Positions 17,418-25,476 of a stretch of 64,000 bases of DNA are shown here, piece by piece. Below the pieces are notes generated by a model, which worked only from the letters and a program-made list of their open reading frames with translations, ran no database searches and had not been told where the DNA came from. Within the stretch, counting starts at the first letter, position 1, and each line of letters opens with the position of its first letter. The stretch is from Ascidiaceihabitans sp. (GTDB lineage: Bacteria; Pseudomonadota; Alphaproteobacteria; Rhodobacterales; Rhodobacteraceae): contig JAQXDI010000061.1 of the NCBI GenBank assembly GCA_029251465.1, positions 19,341 to 83,340 of the forward strand, in the 5' to 3' direction. The position numbers and the translations under genes were made by a program.

Positions 17418-17459
17418 GGGGTTTGGGGCTTTGCCCCTCGCGCGTTCCGCGCTCACCCC
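17418..17459 (+). repeat. Three-stem intergenic repeat element
   Basis: An outer GGGG (17418-17421) pairs with CCCC (17456-17459). Inside are GGGGC/GCCCC (17425-17429 with 17433-17437) and GCGCG/CGCGC (17440-17444 with 17448-17452), giving a three-way junction. It starts six bases after the grxD stop and is followed by AGAGTATTT. Similar GAGTATTT-ending intergenic elements are, to my recollection, common in Rhodobacteraceae. A degenerate relative of the tail (GCGAGTATTTAACCAAG) is near 18490. Confidence 0.6.
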
Positions 17460-17489
17460 AGAGTATTTGTGATCAGAACAATGGCAATG

Positions 17490-17512
17490 GTAAGGTGCGG
17501 GTGTCCCGCACC
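17490..17512 (+). repeat. GTAAGGTG hairpin element, copy C
   Basis: GTAAGGTG CGG GTGTC CCG CACC, between the convergent grxD and zapA. The stem is GGTGCGG/CCGCACC. It is followed by CTTTT, so it could also act as a transcription terminator for grxD. Confidence 0.8.
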
Positions 17513-17522
17513 TTTTCGCGTT

Positions 17523-17918
17523 TTAGGTCGATGTTTTCTCGTCAACTTCTGCGGCCAGTGCTTCGGCACGTGCTGCGATTTCGGCCAGTGTGTCTGTGAC
17601 AGCATCCGGCACCACCGGCACTTCGATACGCACAGGTTCTGGCGCTGCGGCGTTTTTCAGGCCTTCAAGTTCTGCTTCGCGTTCGTTCAATTTGCCATGC
17701 ACTTCGTTCACCTGATCCTCAAAGCTTGCAGTTTTATCCGCCAGCATCAGGCCTGCCATCAGCAGCATCCGTGCCTCTGGCATCCGCCCTACTTGGTCTG
17801 ACAGCACTTGAGCTTGGTCGTCCAGCATTTTGGCGGCAGAGTGCAGATAGTGTTCTTCGCCTTCTTGGCAGGCAACTTCGAACTGGCGGCCGCCAATGGT
17901 GATTGTGATTTCTGGCAT
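17523..17918 (-). CDS. zapA: Cell division protein ZapA
   Basis: 131 residues. The N-terminal ZapA fold (ITIGGRQFEVACQEGEEHYL, with AAKMLDDQAQ) is followed by a coiled coil (KTASFEDQVNEVHGKLNERE) and an acidic tail. ZapA stabilises FtsZ bundles at the division site. It overlaps the upstream coiled-coil gene by one base, and this pairing suggests a joint role in division. Confidence 0.88.
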   Translation of the reverse strand: MPEITITIGGRQFEVACQEGEEHYLHSAAKMLDDQAQVLSDQVGRMPEARMLLMAGLMLADKTASFEDQVNEVHGKLNEREAELEGLKNAAAPEPVRIEVPVVPDAVTDTLAEIAARAEALAAEVDEKTST

Positions 17919-18397
17919 CAGGCATCCTCCCCTGTTGCTGCGCTGCTAACCAAGGGGGTCAGAGCGTCGATAATTACGTTGGTTTCAGACACATCTGCGG
18001 CTCGGATGGCGCGCAGGGCTTCTAGTTCGGCCATCATCGATTTGTTGATCAAATGCGGCTCGCCCACACCTGCCTCGTTGGCGGTGCGCAGGGCTTGGTT
18101 CGATTGGCGCAGCTCGGCGTTGGCTTTGCGCAGCCGTTGCAGTTCCAAATCGAGCTCTTGGGTGCGCGACGCTGTCGTCTCGGTCGCCTCTTTCAGCGCG
18201 CCCAGCTCTTGTTCCTGGCGATCGGTCAAGACCCGCATCCGTTCGGACAGTTGGGCGTTGGCCAGTTTCTCATCCTCAAGGGCGCGCGTGACTTCGGCCA
18301 CATCGCCGCTTGCTGCTCCTGACAACTGCTCCAACCCGTAGGCCACCCGGTCCATCGCCGCCGTGATCCGGCGCTGAAGCTCTTCTATGTCGTTCAT
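17918..18397 (-). CDS. Coiled-coil protein encoded upstream of zapA
   Basis: 159 residues from ATG 18397 behind AAGGA. Nearly the whole protein up to residue 110 is heptad-rich (MNDIEELQRRITAAMDRVAYGLEQL, DLELQRLRKANAELRQSNQALR), ending in a short conserved tail. No signal peptide. It is translationally coupled to zapA, so it is probably a cytoplasmic division-associated protein, perhaps a functional analogue of ZapB. That assignment is inference from position and coiled-coil character. Confidence 0.75.
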   Translation of the reverse strand: MNDIEELQRRITAAMDRVAYGLEQLSGAASGDVAEVTRALEDEKLANAQLSERMRVLTDRQEQELGALKEATETTASRTQELDLELQRLRKANAELRQSNQALRTANEAGVGEPHLINKSMMAELEALRAIRAADVSETNVIIDALTPLVSSAATGEDA

Positions 18398-18673
18398 GCT
18401 CAATCCTTCGTATCCGTCGCATCACCTTTTGGCGCAGCACCTTTTGGGCACCGTTGCCGCGGGCCATGCGAATCGCCGCGCTTGCGAGTATTTAACCAAG
18501 TCTACCTAGATGTGTAAAAAATTGCGCCCCCTTTACGATCAACGACTTGGCGCGGGATGCTCATGTAAGGCATGATACCGCGCACGCTACGACGCCCAGT
18601 TCGACTTGATCTTTGGGGCAGCACTGGTATGCAGCCCTAAATGACGCCCAATTTTGCCAAAGGAAGCTGCCCC

Positions 18674-20689
18674 GTGGATTTAACTGCCCTTCGCACCGCC
18701 CATCCTGAACACTGGTCCAAAGCCACAGCCATTCGCGCCCTGACGTTGGATGCGGTTGCGGCCGCCAATTCCGGTCACTCTGGCATGCCAATCGGTATGG
18801 CCGATGTTGCTACGGTTCTGTTTGAAAAGCACCTGAAATTTGATGCATCTGCCCCGCATTGGCCAGATCGCGACCGCTTTATTCTGTCTGCCGGTCACGG
18901 GTCGATGTTGCTGTATTCGCTGCTGCATCTGACGGGCTACGAAGACATGACGTTGGAGCAGATCAAGAATTTCCGCCAGTGGGGTGCGATCACTGCGGGA
19001 CACCCTGAATACGGCCACGCGACCGGCATCGAGACAACCACCGGTCCCTTAGGTCAAGGTATCGCGAACTCGGTCGGCTTTGCCATGGCAGAAGAAATCC
19101 AGCGCGCCACTTACGGCAAAAAAGCTGTCAATCACTACACCTATGTCATCGCTGGCGACGGTTGCTTGATGGAAGGCGTCAGCCAAGAAGCGATCACATT
19201 GGCAGGCCGCCACGCGCTGAGCAAACTGATCGTGATGTGGGACAATAACAACATCACCATCGACGGCACGGTTGAATTGTCAGACCGCACCGATCAGGTT
19301 TCGCGTTTCAAATCAGCCGGTTGGGCCGTTCTTGAAATCGACGGGCACGATCCTGTTGCCATTGACGCGGCGTTGACCCAAGCCAAAAAAGGCAACAAGC
19401 CGACGATGATCGCCTGCAAAACCCACATCGCTTTGGGTCACGCAGCACAAGACACATCCAAAGGCCACGGCGCTTTGACCGACCCCGATCAAATGGCCGC
19501 CGCCAAGGCCGCATACGGCTGGACAACAGGCCCGTTTGAAGTGCCAGCAGACGTGAAATCCGCGTGGGAAGCCATCGGCGCGCGCGGCACCGAAGCCCGC
19601 AAAGCATGGGAAGCAGATTTCGAAACCCTGCCCCGTTCCAAGCGCGAAACCTTCGAGCGCGCCTATGCTTTGGACGCCCCGAAAAAACTGTCGGCCACCG
19701 TTAAAGCGTTCAAAAAACAGATGTCCGAAAGCGCGCCGAAACTGGCGACACGAGCGTCTTCTGAAAAGGTTCTCGAAGTCTTGAACCCGATCCTGCCAGA
19801 GACCGTTGGCGGCTCTGCTGATTTGACCGGATCCAACAACACCAAAACATCTGATTTGGGCGTGTTCGACATCGACAGCCGCGATGGCCGCTATGTTTAC
19901 TGGGGCATTCGCGAACACGGCATGTCGTCTGCGATGAACGGAATGGCCCTGCACGGCGGCATCCGCCCTTACGGCGGCACGTTCATGTGTTTCACCGATT
20001 ATGCGCGTCCGGCCATGCGTCTGGCAGCCTTGATGAAGATCCCGACAGTGTTCGTGATGACCCATGATTCTATCGGCCTGGGCGAAGATGGCCCAACCCA
20101 CCAACCAGTTGAGCATTTGGCAATTTCGCGTGCGACGCCAAACACTTATGTGTTCCGCCCTGCTGACACGATTGAAACAGCCGAGGCGTGGGAAATCGCG
20201 CTGACGACCAAAGAAACGCCGTCTGTTTTGTCCCTGACCCGCCAAGGGTTGCCGACGGTCCGCACCGAGCACAAAACCAAGAACCTGACCGCCCAAGGTG
20301 GTTATGTTCTGGCCGACGCAGAGGGTCGCCGTCAGGTGATCTTGATGGCCTCAGGGTCCGAGGTTGAAATCGCCCTTGCCGCGCGTGATCTGTTGCAGTC
20401 TGAGGGCATCGGAACCCGTGTTGTTTCAATGCCTTGCATGGAATTGTTCGCCGAACAAGAAGAGACATATCGCAAGCGCGTTCTGCCCGGTGGTCCGGTG
20501 CGTGTGGGGGTTGAAGCGGCTGTGCGTCAAGGTTGGGATCAGTGGTTGCTGGGCGAGCGCGGCAAATCCAACAAGGCAGATTTCGTCGGCATGGACAGCT
20601 TTGGGGCGTCTGCCCCTGCAGGCGAATTGTACGAAAACTTTGAGATCACAGCGGCAAATGTCGCGGCCAAGGCCAAAGCCCTGCTTTAA
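18674..20689 (+). CDS. tkt: Transketolase
   Basis: 671 residues from GTG 18674 (reads [28 protein letters not shown] when initiated), with AGGAAG seven bases upstream. An ATG at 18641 lacks a ribosome binding site. The thiamine diphosphate motif [13 protein letters not shown], the catalytic GHGSMLLYS region and [18 protein letters not shown] are present. It transfers two-carbon ketol units in the pentose phosphate pathway and is linked in this window with the gap, pgk and pdh genes. It is divergent from the zapA operon. Confidence 0.96.
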   Translation: MDLTALRTAHPEHWSKATAIRALTLDAVAAANSGHSGMPIGMADVATVLFEKHLKFDASAPHWPDRDRFILSAGHGSMLLYSLLHLTGYEDMTLEQIKNFRQWGAITAGHPEYGHATGIETTTGPLGQGIANSVGFAMAEEIQRATYGKKAVNHYTYVIAGDGCLMEGVSQEAITLAGRHALSKLIVMWDNNNITIDGTVELSDRTDQVSRFKSAGWAVLEIDGHDPVAIDAALTQAKKGNKPTMIACKTHIALGHAAQDTSKGHGALTDPDQMAAAKAAYGWTTGPFEVPADVKSAWEAIGARGTEARKAWEADFETLPRSKRETFERAYALDAPKKLSATVKAFKKQMSESAPKLATRASSEKVLEVLNPILPETVGGSADLTGSNNTKTSDLGVFDIDSRDGRYVYWGIREHGMSSAMNGMALHGGIRPYGGTFMCFTDYARPAMRLAALMKIPTVFVMTHDSIGLGEDGPTHQPVEHLAISRATPNTYVFRPADTIETAEAWEIALTTKETPSVLSLTRQGLPTVRTEHKTKNLTAQGGYVLADAEGRRQVILMASGSEVEIALAARDLLQSEGIGTRVVSMPCMELFAEQEETYRKRVLPGGPVRVGVEAAVRQGWDQWLLGERGKSNKADFVGMDSFGASAPAGELYENFEITAANVAAKAKALL

Positions 20690-20700
20690 CAAAGGCGAAA

Positions 20701-20734
20701 TGCTGCGCTGTTGGTATCGCCCGACAGCGCAGCA
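20701..20734. terminator. Terminator-like hairpin between tkt and the lipoprotein gene
   Basis: TGCTGCGCTGT (20701-20711) and ACAGCGCAGCA (20724-20734) form an eleven-base perfect stem with a 12-base loop, twelve bases after the tkt stop. The downstream T-run is weak (CATTTTAAA). Confidence 0.65.
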
Positions 20735-20740
20735 AACATT

Positions 20741-21067
20741 TTAAAACTTACAACGTTTCTTTTTAGCCAATGCCACAAGAACTTCGTTGCGCTTGTTTGC
20801 CGCTTCCAAAGCTTGCTTGGCGTTCTGATAATTCCCGATCACAGCCGGCCAAAAAATAATGGCTGCAGCAACGTTGGCACCCGAGGCTGTCTGGCCCTTT
20901 GCGGCCTGCGCTCGGATTTCTTCCAATTGCGTCAATTGAACTTTGATTTGTTCGCAACTTAGCCCGTCGTCTGCCACTGTGCTTGTCTGCACCACCGCAG
21001 GAGAAACACAACCTGCCAATAAAACTGCAAGTATTGCAAACGCGCCGCTTGTTCTTTTCATATTCAT
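20741..21067 (-). CDS. Small lipoprotein of unknown function
   Basis: 108 residues, or 106 if the second ATG (21061) is used; GGAG is spaced well for the latter. A lipoprotein signal with lipobox LAGC ends the N-terminal hydrophobic stretch (AFAILAVLLAGC). The mature part contains a coiled region (CEQIKVQLTQLEEIRAQ), a hydrophobic AAAIIFWPAVIGNY segment and a helical NAKQALEAANKRNEV tail ending in KKKRCKF. I do not recognise a named family. Convergent with tkt, so not obviously linked to it. Confidence 0.75.
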   Translation of the reverse strand: MNMKRTSGAFAILAVLLAGCVSPAVVQTSTVADDGLSCEQIKVQLTQLEEIRAQAAKGQTASGANVAAAIIFWPAVIGNYQNAKQALEAANKRNEVLVALAKKKRCKF

Positions 21068-21376
21068 TCCGCTCCAATTAAGTTCAATCGTTTGTTACAA
21101 ACCAAGACATTACAAAAAAGTTTAATTTAAAAACAATGCTCTGCACCTATACTGGACCCGTATTCTGCCTGACACTAATTGTGTCAAGTGAAATTAGCCT
21201 AACCCAAGTTAGATTCTGCAAAGACTGCACTTCAGATTAGTGCAATGGATTTGCTTTTTTGCAGAACCAAAGTCGACCACTATTCCTACACGAAAGGCGC
21301 TAAGCATAGCGCCCAGCGAACTCCGTCACTCGCAAACGGTGCCTTTGGGCGACAAGATTTGGCAGGGTATCAAACC
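21068..21376. other. Intergenic region, no gene seen
   Basis: An AT-rich spacer between the lipoprotein gene start and the DUF808 gene end. It contains the dyad TGACAC-N5-GTGTCA (21170-21186), a possible operator about 100 bases upstream of the lipoprotein gene, and a hairpin at 21296-21313. Short plus-strand open frames here have no ribosome binding site or coding character. Confidence 0.5.
21296..21313 (-). terminator. Terminator-like hairpin downstream of the DUF808 gene
   Basis: GGCGCTA and TAGCGCC (seven-base arms, four-base loop). On the minus strand it is followed by TTTCG and lies about 65 bases past the DUF808 stop. Confidence 0.55.
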
Positions 21377-22345
21377 CTAGCGAACAAACGCTTTGCGCCA
21401 CAGCGGCGTAATGATTTTTTCGCCCAGCGGGATCAGGGTCAGCCCCAAAGCGACGCCAAATACGCCATCCAATGCCGCTGTGATCACCCATTCGCCAAAG
21501 CCAATGAACGCGTCGGGCAAGGTGTGACCGACGGCGTAGGCGATCCTGTGGAATAGGTCATAAACCTGTCCAAATCCCAGCACATCAAGTCCGTGGATGA
21601 TGATTGATCCGCCGACCCACAGCATCGCGGCGGTGCCGATGACGGTCAGCAGCCACATCACTTGCGGCATCGCCTTGACGACACCGCGCCCCAAGGATCG
21701 TGTCGCGCCAAGCCGCCCATGCGCGGCCATTGCCAGCCCCAGATCGTCCATCTTAACGATCAACGCTACAGCACCGTAGACCGCAAAGGTGATCATGACG
21801 GCGACGGCGGCAAGGGTCGCGGCCTCCATCCAGAAATTGCTTTGCGGAATGGCGGCCAGCGCGATGGTCATGATTTCGGCAGACAGGATAAAATCGGTTT
21901 TGATCGCGCCTTTGGCTTTTTCTTCTTCCAGATGTGCGGGGTCTTCAACGGTTTCTTCCGCGTGCGGATAATCGGCGTGCCCGTGCCCGCCGACCCCGAC
22001 CGCGTGGGCGATTTTTTCGGCCCCCTCGAAACACAGATAGGCCCCGCCGATCATCAGCAATGGCGTGATCGCCCAAGGCGCAAAAGCAGACAGCGCAAGG
22101 CCCGCAGGCAGCAGATACACCAGCTTGTTTTTCAGTGATCCTTTGGCGATGCGCCAGATGATTGGCAGTTCACGATCAGCCGAAAACCCTTGGACGTATT
22201 TCGGCGTCACCGCGGCATCATCAATCACTGCCCCTGCCGCTTTGGCCCCGGCCTTGGCCGCCTGCCCGATCACGTCGTCGACCGAGGCTGCTGCCACTTT
22301 GGCAATCGCTGCCACGTCATCAAACAATGCCAAAAGTCCGCTCAT
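21377..22345 (-). CDS. DUF808 family inner membrane protein (YedI-like)
   Basis: 322 residues. The N-terminal MSGLLALFDDVAAIAKVAAASVDDV and GVIDDAAVTPKYVQG-type segment are the hallmark of DUF808. At least six hydrophobic segments follow, separated by a His/Glu-rich cytoplasmic stretch (HGHADYPHAEETVEDPAHLEEEK). E. coli YedI is the named relative; its function is unknown. The start has a good AAGGGGG site. It is divergent from gap with a 200-base region that carries paired palindromic operators. Confidence 0.88.
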   Translation of the reverse strand: MSGLLALFDDVAAIAKVAAASVDDVIGQAAKAGAKAAGAVIDDAAVTPKYVQGFSADRELPIIWRIAKGSLKNKLVYLLPAGLALSAFAPWAITPLLMIGGAYLCFEGAEKIAHAVGVGGHGHADYPHAEETVEDPAHLEEEKAKGAIKTDFILSAEIMTIALAAIPQSNFWMEAATLAAVAVMITFAVYGAVALIVKMDDLGLAMAAHGRLGATRSLGRGVVKAMPQVMWLLTVIGTAAMLWVGGSIIIHGLDVLGFGQVYDLFHRIAYAVGHTLPDAFIGFGEWVITAALDGVFGVALGLTLIPLGEKIITPLWRKAFVR

Positions 22346-22404
22346 GCCTGCCCCCTTGTTTTGGTGATATGTTCAAGGCTAGCACGCAGATCCGCCGAAA
22401 CAAC

Positions 22405-22458
22405 CAAACTGTTAGCGCCAACGTTGAAATTGCCCACAGGTTTATCGCTAACAGTTTG
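22405..22458 (+). promoter_or_regulatory. Paired TGTTAGCG operator half-sites upstream of gap (copy 1)
   Basis: CAAACTGTTAGCG (22405-22417) and its exact reverse complement CGCTAACAGTTTG (22446-22458) form a 13-base inverted repeat 28 bases apart, about 90 bases before the gap ATG. Each arm contains the TGTTAGCG core also seen before the second gap gene. The form resembles a LacI-family operator. CceR, a LacI-family regulator of central carbon genes in Rhodobacter, is a candidate; this is inference. Confidence 0.6.
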
Positions 22459-22545
22459 AAACTGCGCGGGTTTCCCTCTTTCTTGTTCATCACCACGGGT
22501 CTAAGGACACCTCAACGGGGACACGGGTTCTGTAGGAGTTCAGAC

Positions 22546-23547
22546 ATGACGATCAAAGTGGGTATCAACGGTTTTGGACGGATCGGGCGCTGCACCCTGT
22601 CGCATATTTCGCAAACAATGCGCGACGACATCGAGGTGATCAAGGTCAACGCAACCGGCCCGCTGGACACGGCCGCGCATCTGATCAAATACGATTCTGT
22701 GCAAGGGCGCTATCCGCTGGATGTGACTGTTGGCGACAAAACACTGGATCTGGGCCGTGGGCCGATGCAGATGTTTTCGACCTACAAAATGGAAGAACTC
22801 GACTGGTCCGGCTGTGACGTGGTTCTGGAATGTACCGGCAACTTTAACGACGGCCTGAAGGCGAACAAACACCTCGAGCAAGGTGCGAAAAAAGTTCTGT
22901 TGTCCGCCCCCGGCACCAACGTCGACAAGACCATTGTGTTTGGTGTGAACGACGAATTGCTGACCGCCTCTGACATCATGGTGTCGAATGGATCCTGCAC
23001 CACCAACTGCCTTGCGCCTTTGGCCAAAGCGCTGGATGACGGCATCGGGATCGAACGCGGCATCATGACCACGATCCACAGCTATACCGGTGATCAGCCA
23101 ACGCTAGACCGTCGCCACGACGATCTGTACCGCGCCCGTGCGGCGGCGATGTCGATGATCCCGACCTCGACGGGTGCGGCCAAAGCCTTGGGTGACGTGT
23201 TGCCAAACCTGAAAGGTCGTTTGGACGGCTCAGCGATGCGGGTGCCAACGCCTAATGTGTCTGCCGTGTTCCTGACATTTGAAGCCAAGCGCGAAGTGAC
23301 GGTCGAGGAAATCAACGCCCACATGGCCGCCACAGCCGCAGGCCCGATGGGCCGCGTTTTGGCCTACGACGAAGAGAAAAAAGTCTCGGTCGACTTTACC
23401 CACACCGAGCATAGCTGCATCTTTGCGCCGGACCAAACCAAGGTTGTTGGCGGCCGCTCTGTGCGGGTTCTGGCGTGGTACGACAATGAATGGGCGTTTT
23501 CTGTGCGCATGGCCGACGTCGCCGTGGCGATGGGTCAATTGGGCTAA
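22546..23547 (+). CDS. gap: Glyceraldehyde-3-phosphate dehydrogenase, type I, copy 1
   Basis: 333 residues, with TAGGAG before the ATG. The catalytic cysteine is C151 in SNGSCTTNC, followed by IPTSTGAAKALG and WYDNEWAFSVRMADV. At the nucleotide-binding turn it reads VNATGPLD (34-41), where copy 2 has the usual INDLAPLE; the aspartate that contacts the NAD ribose is replaced by Ala36 and the next residue is Thr. This may relax or switch specificity toward NADP. An ATG in frame at 22162 would run antisense through DUF808 and is rejected. A strong terminator follows. Confidence 0.94.
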   Translation: MTIKVGINGFGRIGRCTLSHISQTMRDDIEVIKVNATGPLDTAAHLIKYDSVQGRYPLDVTVGDKTLDLGRGPMQMFSTYKMEELDWSGCDVVLECTGNFNDGLKANKHLEQGAKKVLLSAPGTNVDKTIVFGVNDELLTASDIMVSNGSCTTNCLAPLAKALDDGIGIERGIMTTIHSYTGDQPTLDRRHDDLYRARAAAMSMIPTSTGAAKALGDVLPNLKGRLDGSAMRVPTPNVSAVFLTFEAKREVTVEEINAHMAATAAGPMGRVLAYDEEKKVSVDFTHTEHSCIFAPDQTKVVGGRSVRVLAWYDNEWAFSVRMADVAVAMGQLG

Positions 23548-23580
23548 GCGCTGCTTTTCAAACCAAACTCTTGCGACATT

Positions 23581-23618
23581 GGGGCAAGGCTGGCATATCA
23601 GTCTTGCCCCTTTTATTT
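23581..23618 (+). terminator. Rho-independent terminator after gap copy 1
   Basis: GGGGCAAGGCT pairs with AGTCTTGCCCC (eleven pairs including one G-T) and is followed by TTTTATTT. It lies 34 bases past the gap stop and 16 bases before the next small gene. Confidence 0.88.
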
Positions 23619-23633
23619 GTTGCAGGCGGATCA

Positions 23634-23777
23634 ATGACCAACCCCATCGCAGTCGTTCTTGGCCTGATCCTGATCGGTATGATCGTCGGTGACGTGATCG
23701 TGTTTGATGCCGCCAACCTGCTGTTTCTGGGCAAAAAGCTTGCTGATTTGATCGAATGGATCGCTTTCTGGCGATAA
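23634..23777 (+). CDS. 47-residue single-pass membrane protein between the two gap genes
   Basis: MTNPIAVVLGLILIGMIVGD and on to IEWIAFWR, with a GGCGGA site four bases before the ATG. One hydrophobic helix (about residues 5-20) is followed by an amphipathic second half (LLFLGKKLADLIEWIAFWR). From memory, similar short proteins occur next to gap in other Rhodobacterales, which supports it being real; no function is known. It follows the gap terminator and precedes the promoter of the second gap, so it could be expressed by read-through or its own promoter. Confidence 0.7.
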   Translation: MTNPIAVVLGLILIGMIVGDVIVFDAANLLFLGKKLADLIEWIAFWR

Positions 23778-23796
23778 GCCGGGTTTTGATTGATGG

Positions 23797-23834
23797 TTGA
23801 CAATATCGCTGAAATGCAATTGTTAGCGTTAACA
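23797..23834 (+). promoter_or_regulatory. Promoter with overlapping palindromic operator before gap copy 2
   Basis: TTGACA (23797-23802), 17 bases, then TTGTTA (23820-23825) as a possible -10. The palindrome TGTTAGCGTTAACA (23821-23834) covers the -10, an arrangement suited to repression. It shares TGTTAGCG with the sites upstream of gap copy 1. Confidence 0.6.
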
Positions 23835-23856
23835 TTACATCAAAAAGGACCAGATC

Positions 23857-24861
23857 ATGACACTTAACGTAGGTATTAACGGATTTGGTCGCATTGGGCG
23901 CAACGTACTGCGCGCGCTATTGGAATCTGGGCGCGATGATATTCGCGTGGTGGCGATCAACGATCTGGCCCCGCTTGAGACCAATACGCATTTGCTGGAA
24001 TTTGACTCGGTCCATGGACGTCTGCGCGCACCGATCACGCTGGGCGAAAACACGCTGGACGTGGGCACCGGCCCGATCCGCGTGAGCGCAGAACGTAGCC
24101 CCGACAAACTGGCATGGGACGACGTTGATGTGGCGCTGGAATGCACCGGCATTTTCCGCAGCACCGACGCCGCCGAACTGTACCTGAAAGCGGGTGCCAG
24201 TAAGGTGCTGATATCAGCTCCGTCCAAATCTGACGGCGTCAAAACCATCGTGTTCGGTGTGAACGACGATATCCTCGCTGACGGGGATCGTATCGCCTCA
24301 AACGGGTCGTGCACGACGAACTGTCTGGCCCCTGTCGCCAAGGTTTTGGACGACAATTTCGGCATTTTGCGCGGCACGATGACCACAGTGCACGCCTACA
24401 CCGGCGGGCAGCCAACCCATGACCGCGCCAATTCCGATTTGGCCCGTGGGCGCGCGGCTGCGATGTCGATAGTGCCTACGTCTACCGGTGCGGCCAAGGC
24501 CATCGGTTTGGTGATGCCGCATTTGGCAGGCAAGCTGTATGGCACGTCGATCCGCGTTCCAACGCCGAATGTGTCCTGCGTAGATCTGACGGTTGAGGTC
24601 AAAACAGCCACCACAACCGAAGCGGTCAACGCAGCGTTTTCCGCCGCTGCAAACGGTCCGATGGATCGTATTCTAGCCGTCGAATCCCGCCCTCTGGTGT
24701 CGGTTGATTTCAACCACGACCCGCACAGTTCGACCGTCGCGCTGGACGGCACCCACGTTCAGGACGGCACAATGATCCGTGTGATGGCATGGTACGACAA
24801 CGAATGGGGGTTCTCGAACCGGATGCTGGATACGGCCGCTAAACTGGGTAAGTGCCTGTAA
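23857..24861 (+). CDS. gap: Glyceraldehyde-3-phosphate dehydrogenase, type I, copy 2
   Basis: 334 residues behind AAAAAGGA. The catalytic C152 is in SNGSCTTNC, and the NAD-specific turn AINDLAPLE keeps Asp36. IVPTSTGAAKAIG and WYDNEWGFSNRM are intact. This copy looks like the ordinary NAD-dependent glycolytic enzyme. The two copies are clearly diverged throughout, so they are old paralogues, not a recent duplication. Its promoter carries an operator of the same type as that of copy 1. Confidence 0.95.
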   Translation: MTLNVGINGFGRIGRNVLRALLESGRDDIRVVAINDLAPLETNTHLLEFDSVHGRLRAPITLGENTLDVGTGPIRVSAERSPDKLAWDDVDVALECTGIFRSTDAAELYLKAGASKVLISAPSKSDGVKTIVFGVNDDILADGDRIASNGSCTTNCLAPVAKVLDDNFGILRGTMTTVHAYTGGQPTHDRANSDLARGRAAAMSIVPTSTGAAKAIGLVMPHLAGKLYGTSIRVPTPNVSCVDLTVEVKTATTTEAVNAAFSAAANGPMDRILAVESRPLVSVDFNHDPHSSTVALDGTHVQDGTMIRVMAWYDNEWGFSNRMLDTAAKLGKCL

Positions 24862-24870
24862 AAAATGCGG

Positions 24871-24893
24871 GTAAGGTGGGCGTGTCGCCCACC
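24871..24893 (+). repeat. GTAAGGTG hairpin element, copy D
   Basis: GTAAGGTG GGC GTGTC GCC CACC, in the 42-base gap between the convergent gap copy 2 and coaD. Same frame as copies C and E with different, compensating stem bases. Confidence 0.8.
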
Positions 24894-24903
24894 AATGCCC
24901 TAA

Positions 24904-25395
24904 CTAGCCAAGCCGCTTTTTCAGTTCTTCATTCACCAGTGGCGTCACGAATTTACTAACGTCACCGTCAAGGCGCGCGATCTCTTTCACCAGCTTTGAC
25001 GCAATCGCCTGGTGCTTAGCTTCGGCCATCAAAAACACCGTCTCGATGCTATTGTCCAACGCACGGTTCATGCCAACCATTTGATATTCGTATTCAAAAT
25101 CAGCAACAGCCCGCAGACCGCGGATGATCAGCGACGCATTCACGTCTGCGGCACATTTGATCAAAAGGTTCTCGAACGGATGCACCACGATCTCGGTGCC
25201 CGTCTGTTCAGACAGTTTGGCGCACTCCGCCTCGATCATCGCCACGCGTTCTTCGAGGTTAAAAAGCGGCCCCTTGTCGCGGTTAATCGCGACCCCGATC
25301 ACCAGTCGATCTACCAGCGCACTGGCGCGACGAATGATGTCGATATGGCCCAAAGTAATGGGATCGAAGGTTCCGGGATATAGGCCGACGCGCAT
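24904..25395 (-). CDS. coaD: Phosphopantetheine adenylyltransferase
   Basis: 163 residues from the ATG at 25395 (MRVGLYPGTFDPITLGHIDII). GTFDPITLGH is the nucleotidyltransferase signature; IIRGLRAVADFEYE and YEYQMVGMNRALD are family-specific. It catalyses the penultimate step of coenzyme A synthesis. Fourteen further upstream residues could be translated but lack family similarity. Confidence 0.95.
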   Translation of the reverse strand: MRVGLYPGTFDPITLGHIDIIRRASALVDRLVIGVAINRDKGPLFNLEERVAMIEAECAKLSEQTGTEIVVHPFENLLIKCAADVNASLIIRGLRAVADFEYEYQMVGMNRALDNSIETVFLMAEAKHQAIASKLVKEIARLDGDVSKFVTPLVNEELKKRLG

Positions 25396-25476
25396 GGGTA
25401 TGCTCCGAGTTCTAGAGACGTTAATGCAAACCACCATTTTGCGTTACGAAATGCAAGCAGGTGTTCCGCAGCGTCG

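Noticed and set aside
18398..18673. 6S RNA gene, sometimes found near zapA
   Set aside because: I could not trace the long hairpin with a central bubble here or in 17413-17522; a covariance model search would be needed.
21245..21556. Plus-strand frame of 103 codons overlapping the DUF808 3' end
   Set aside because: No ribosome binding site, runs antisense into DUF808 and has no recognisable domain.
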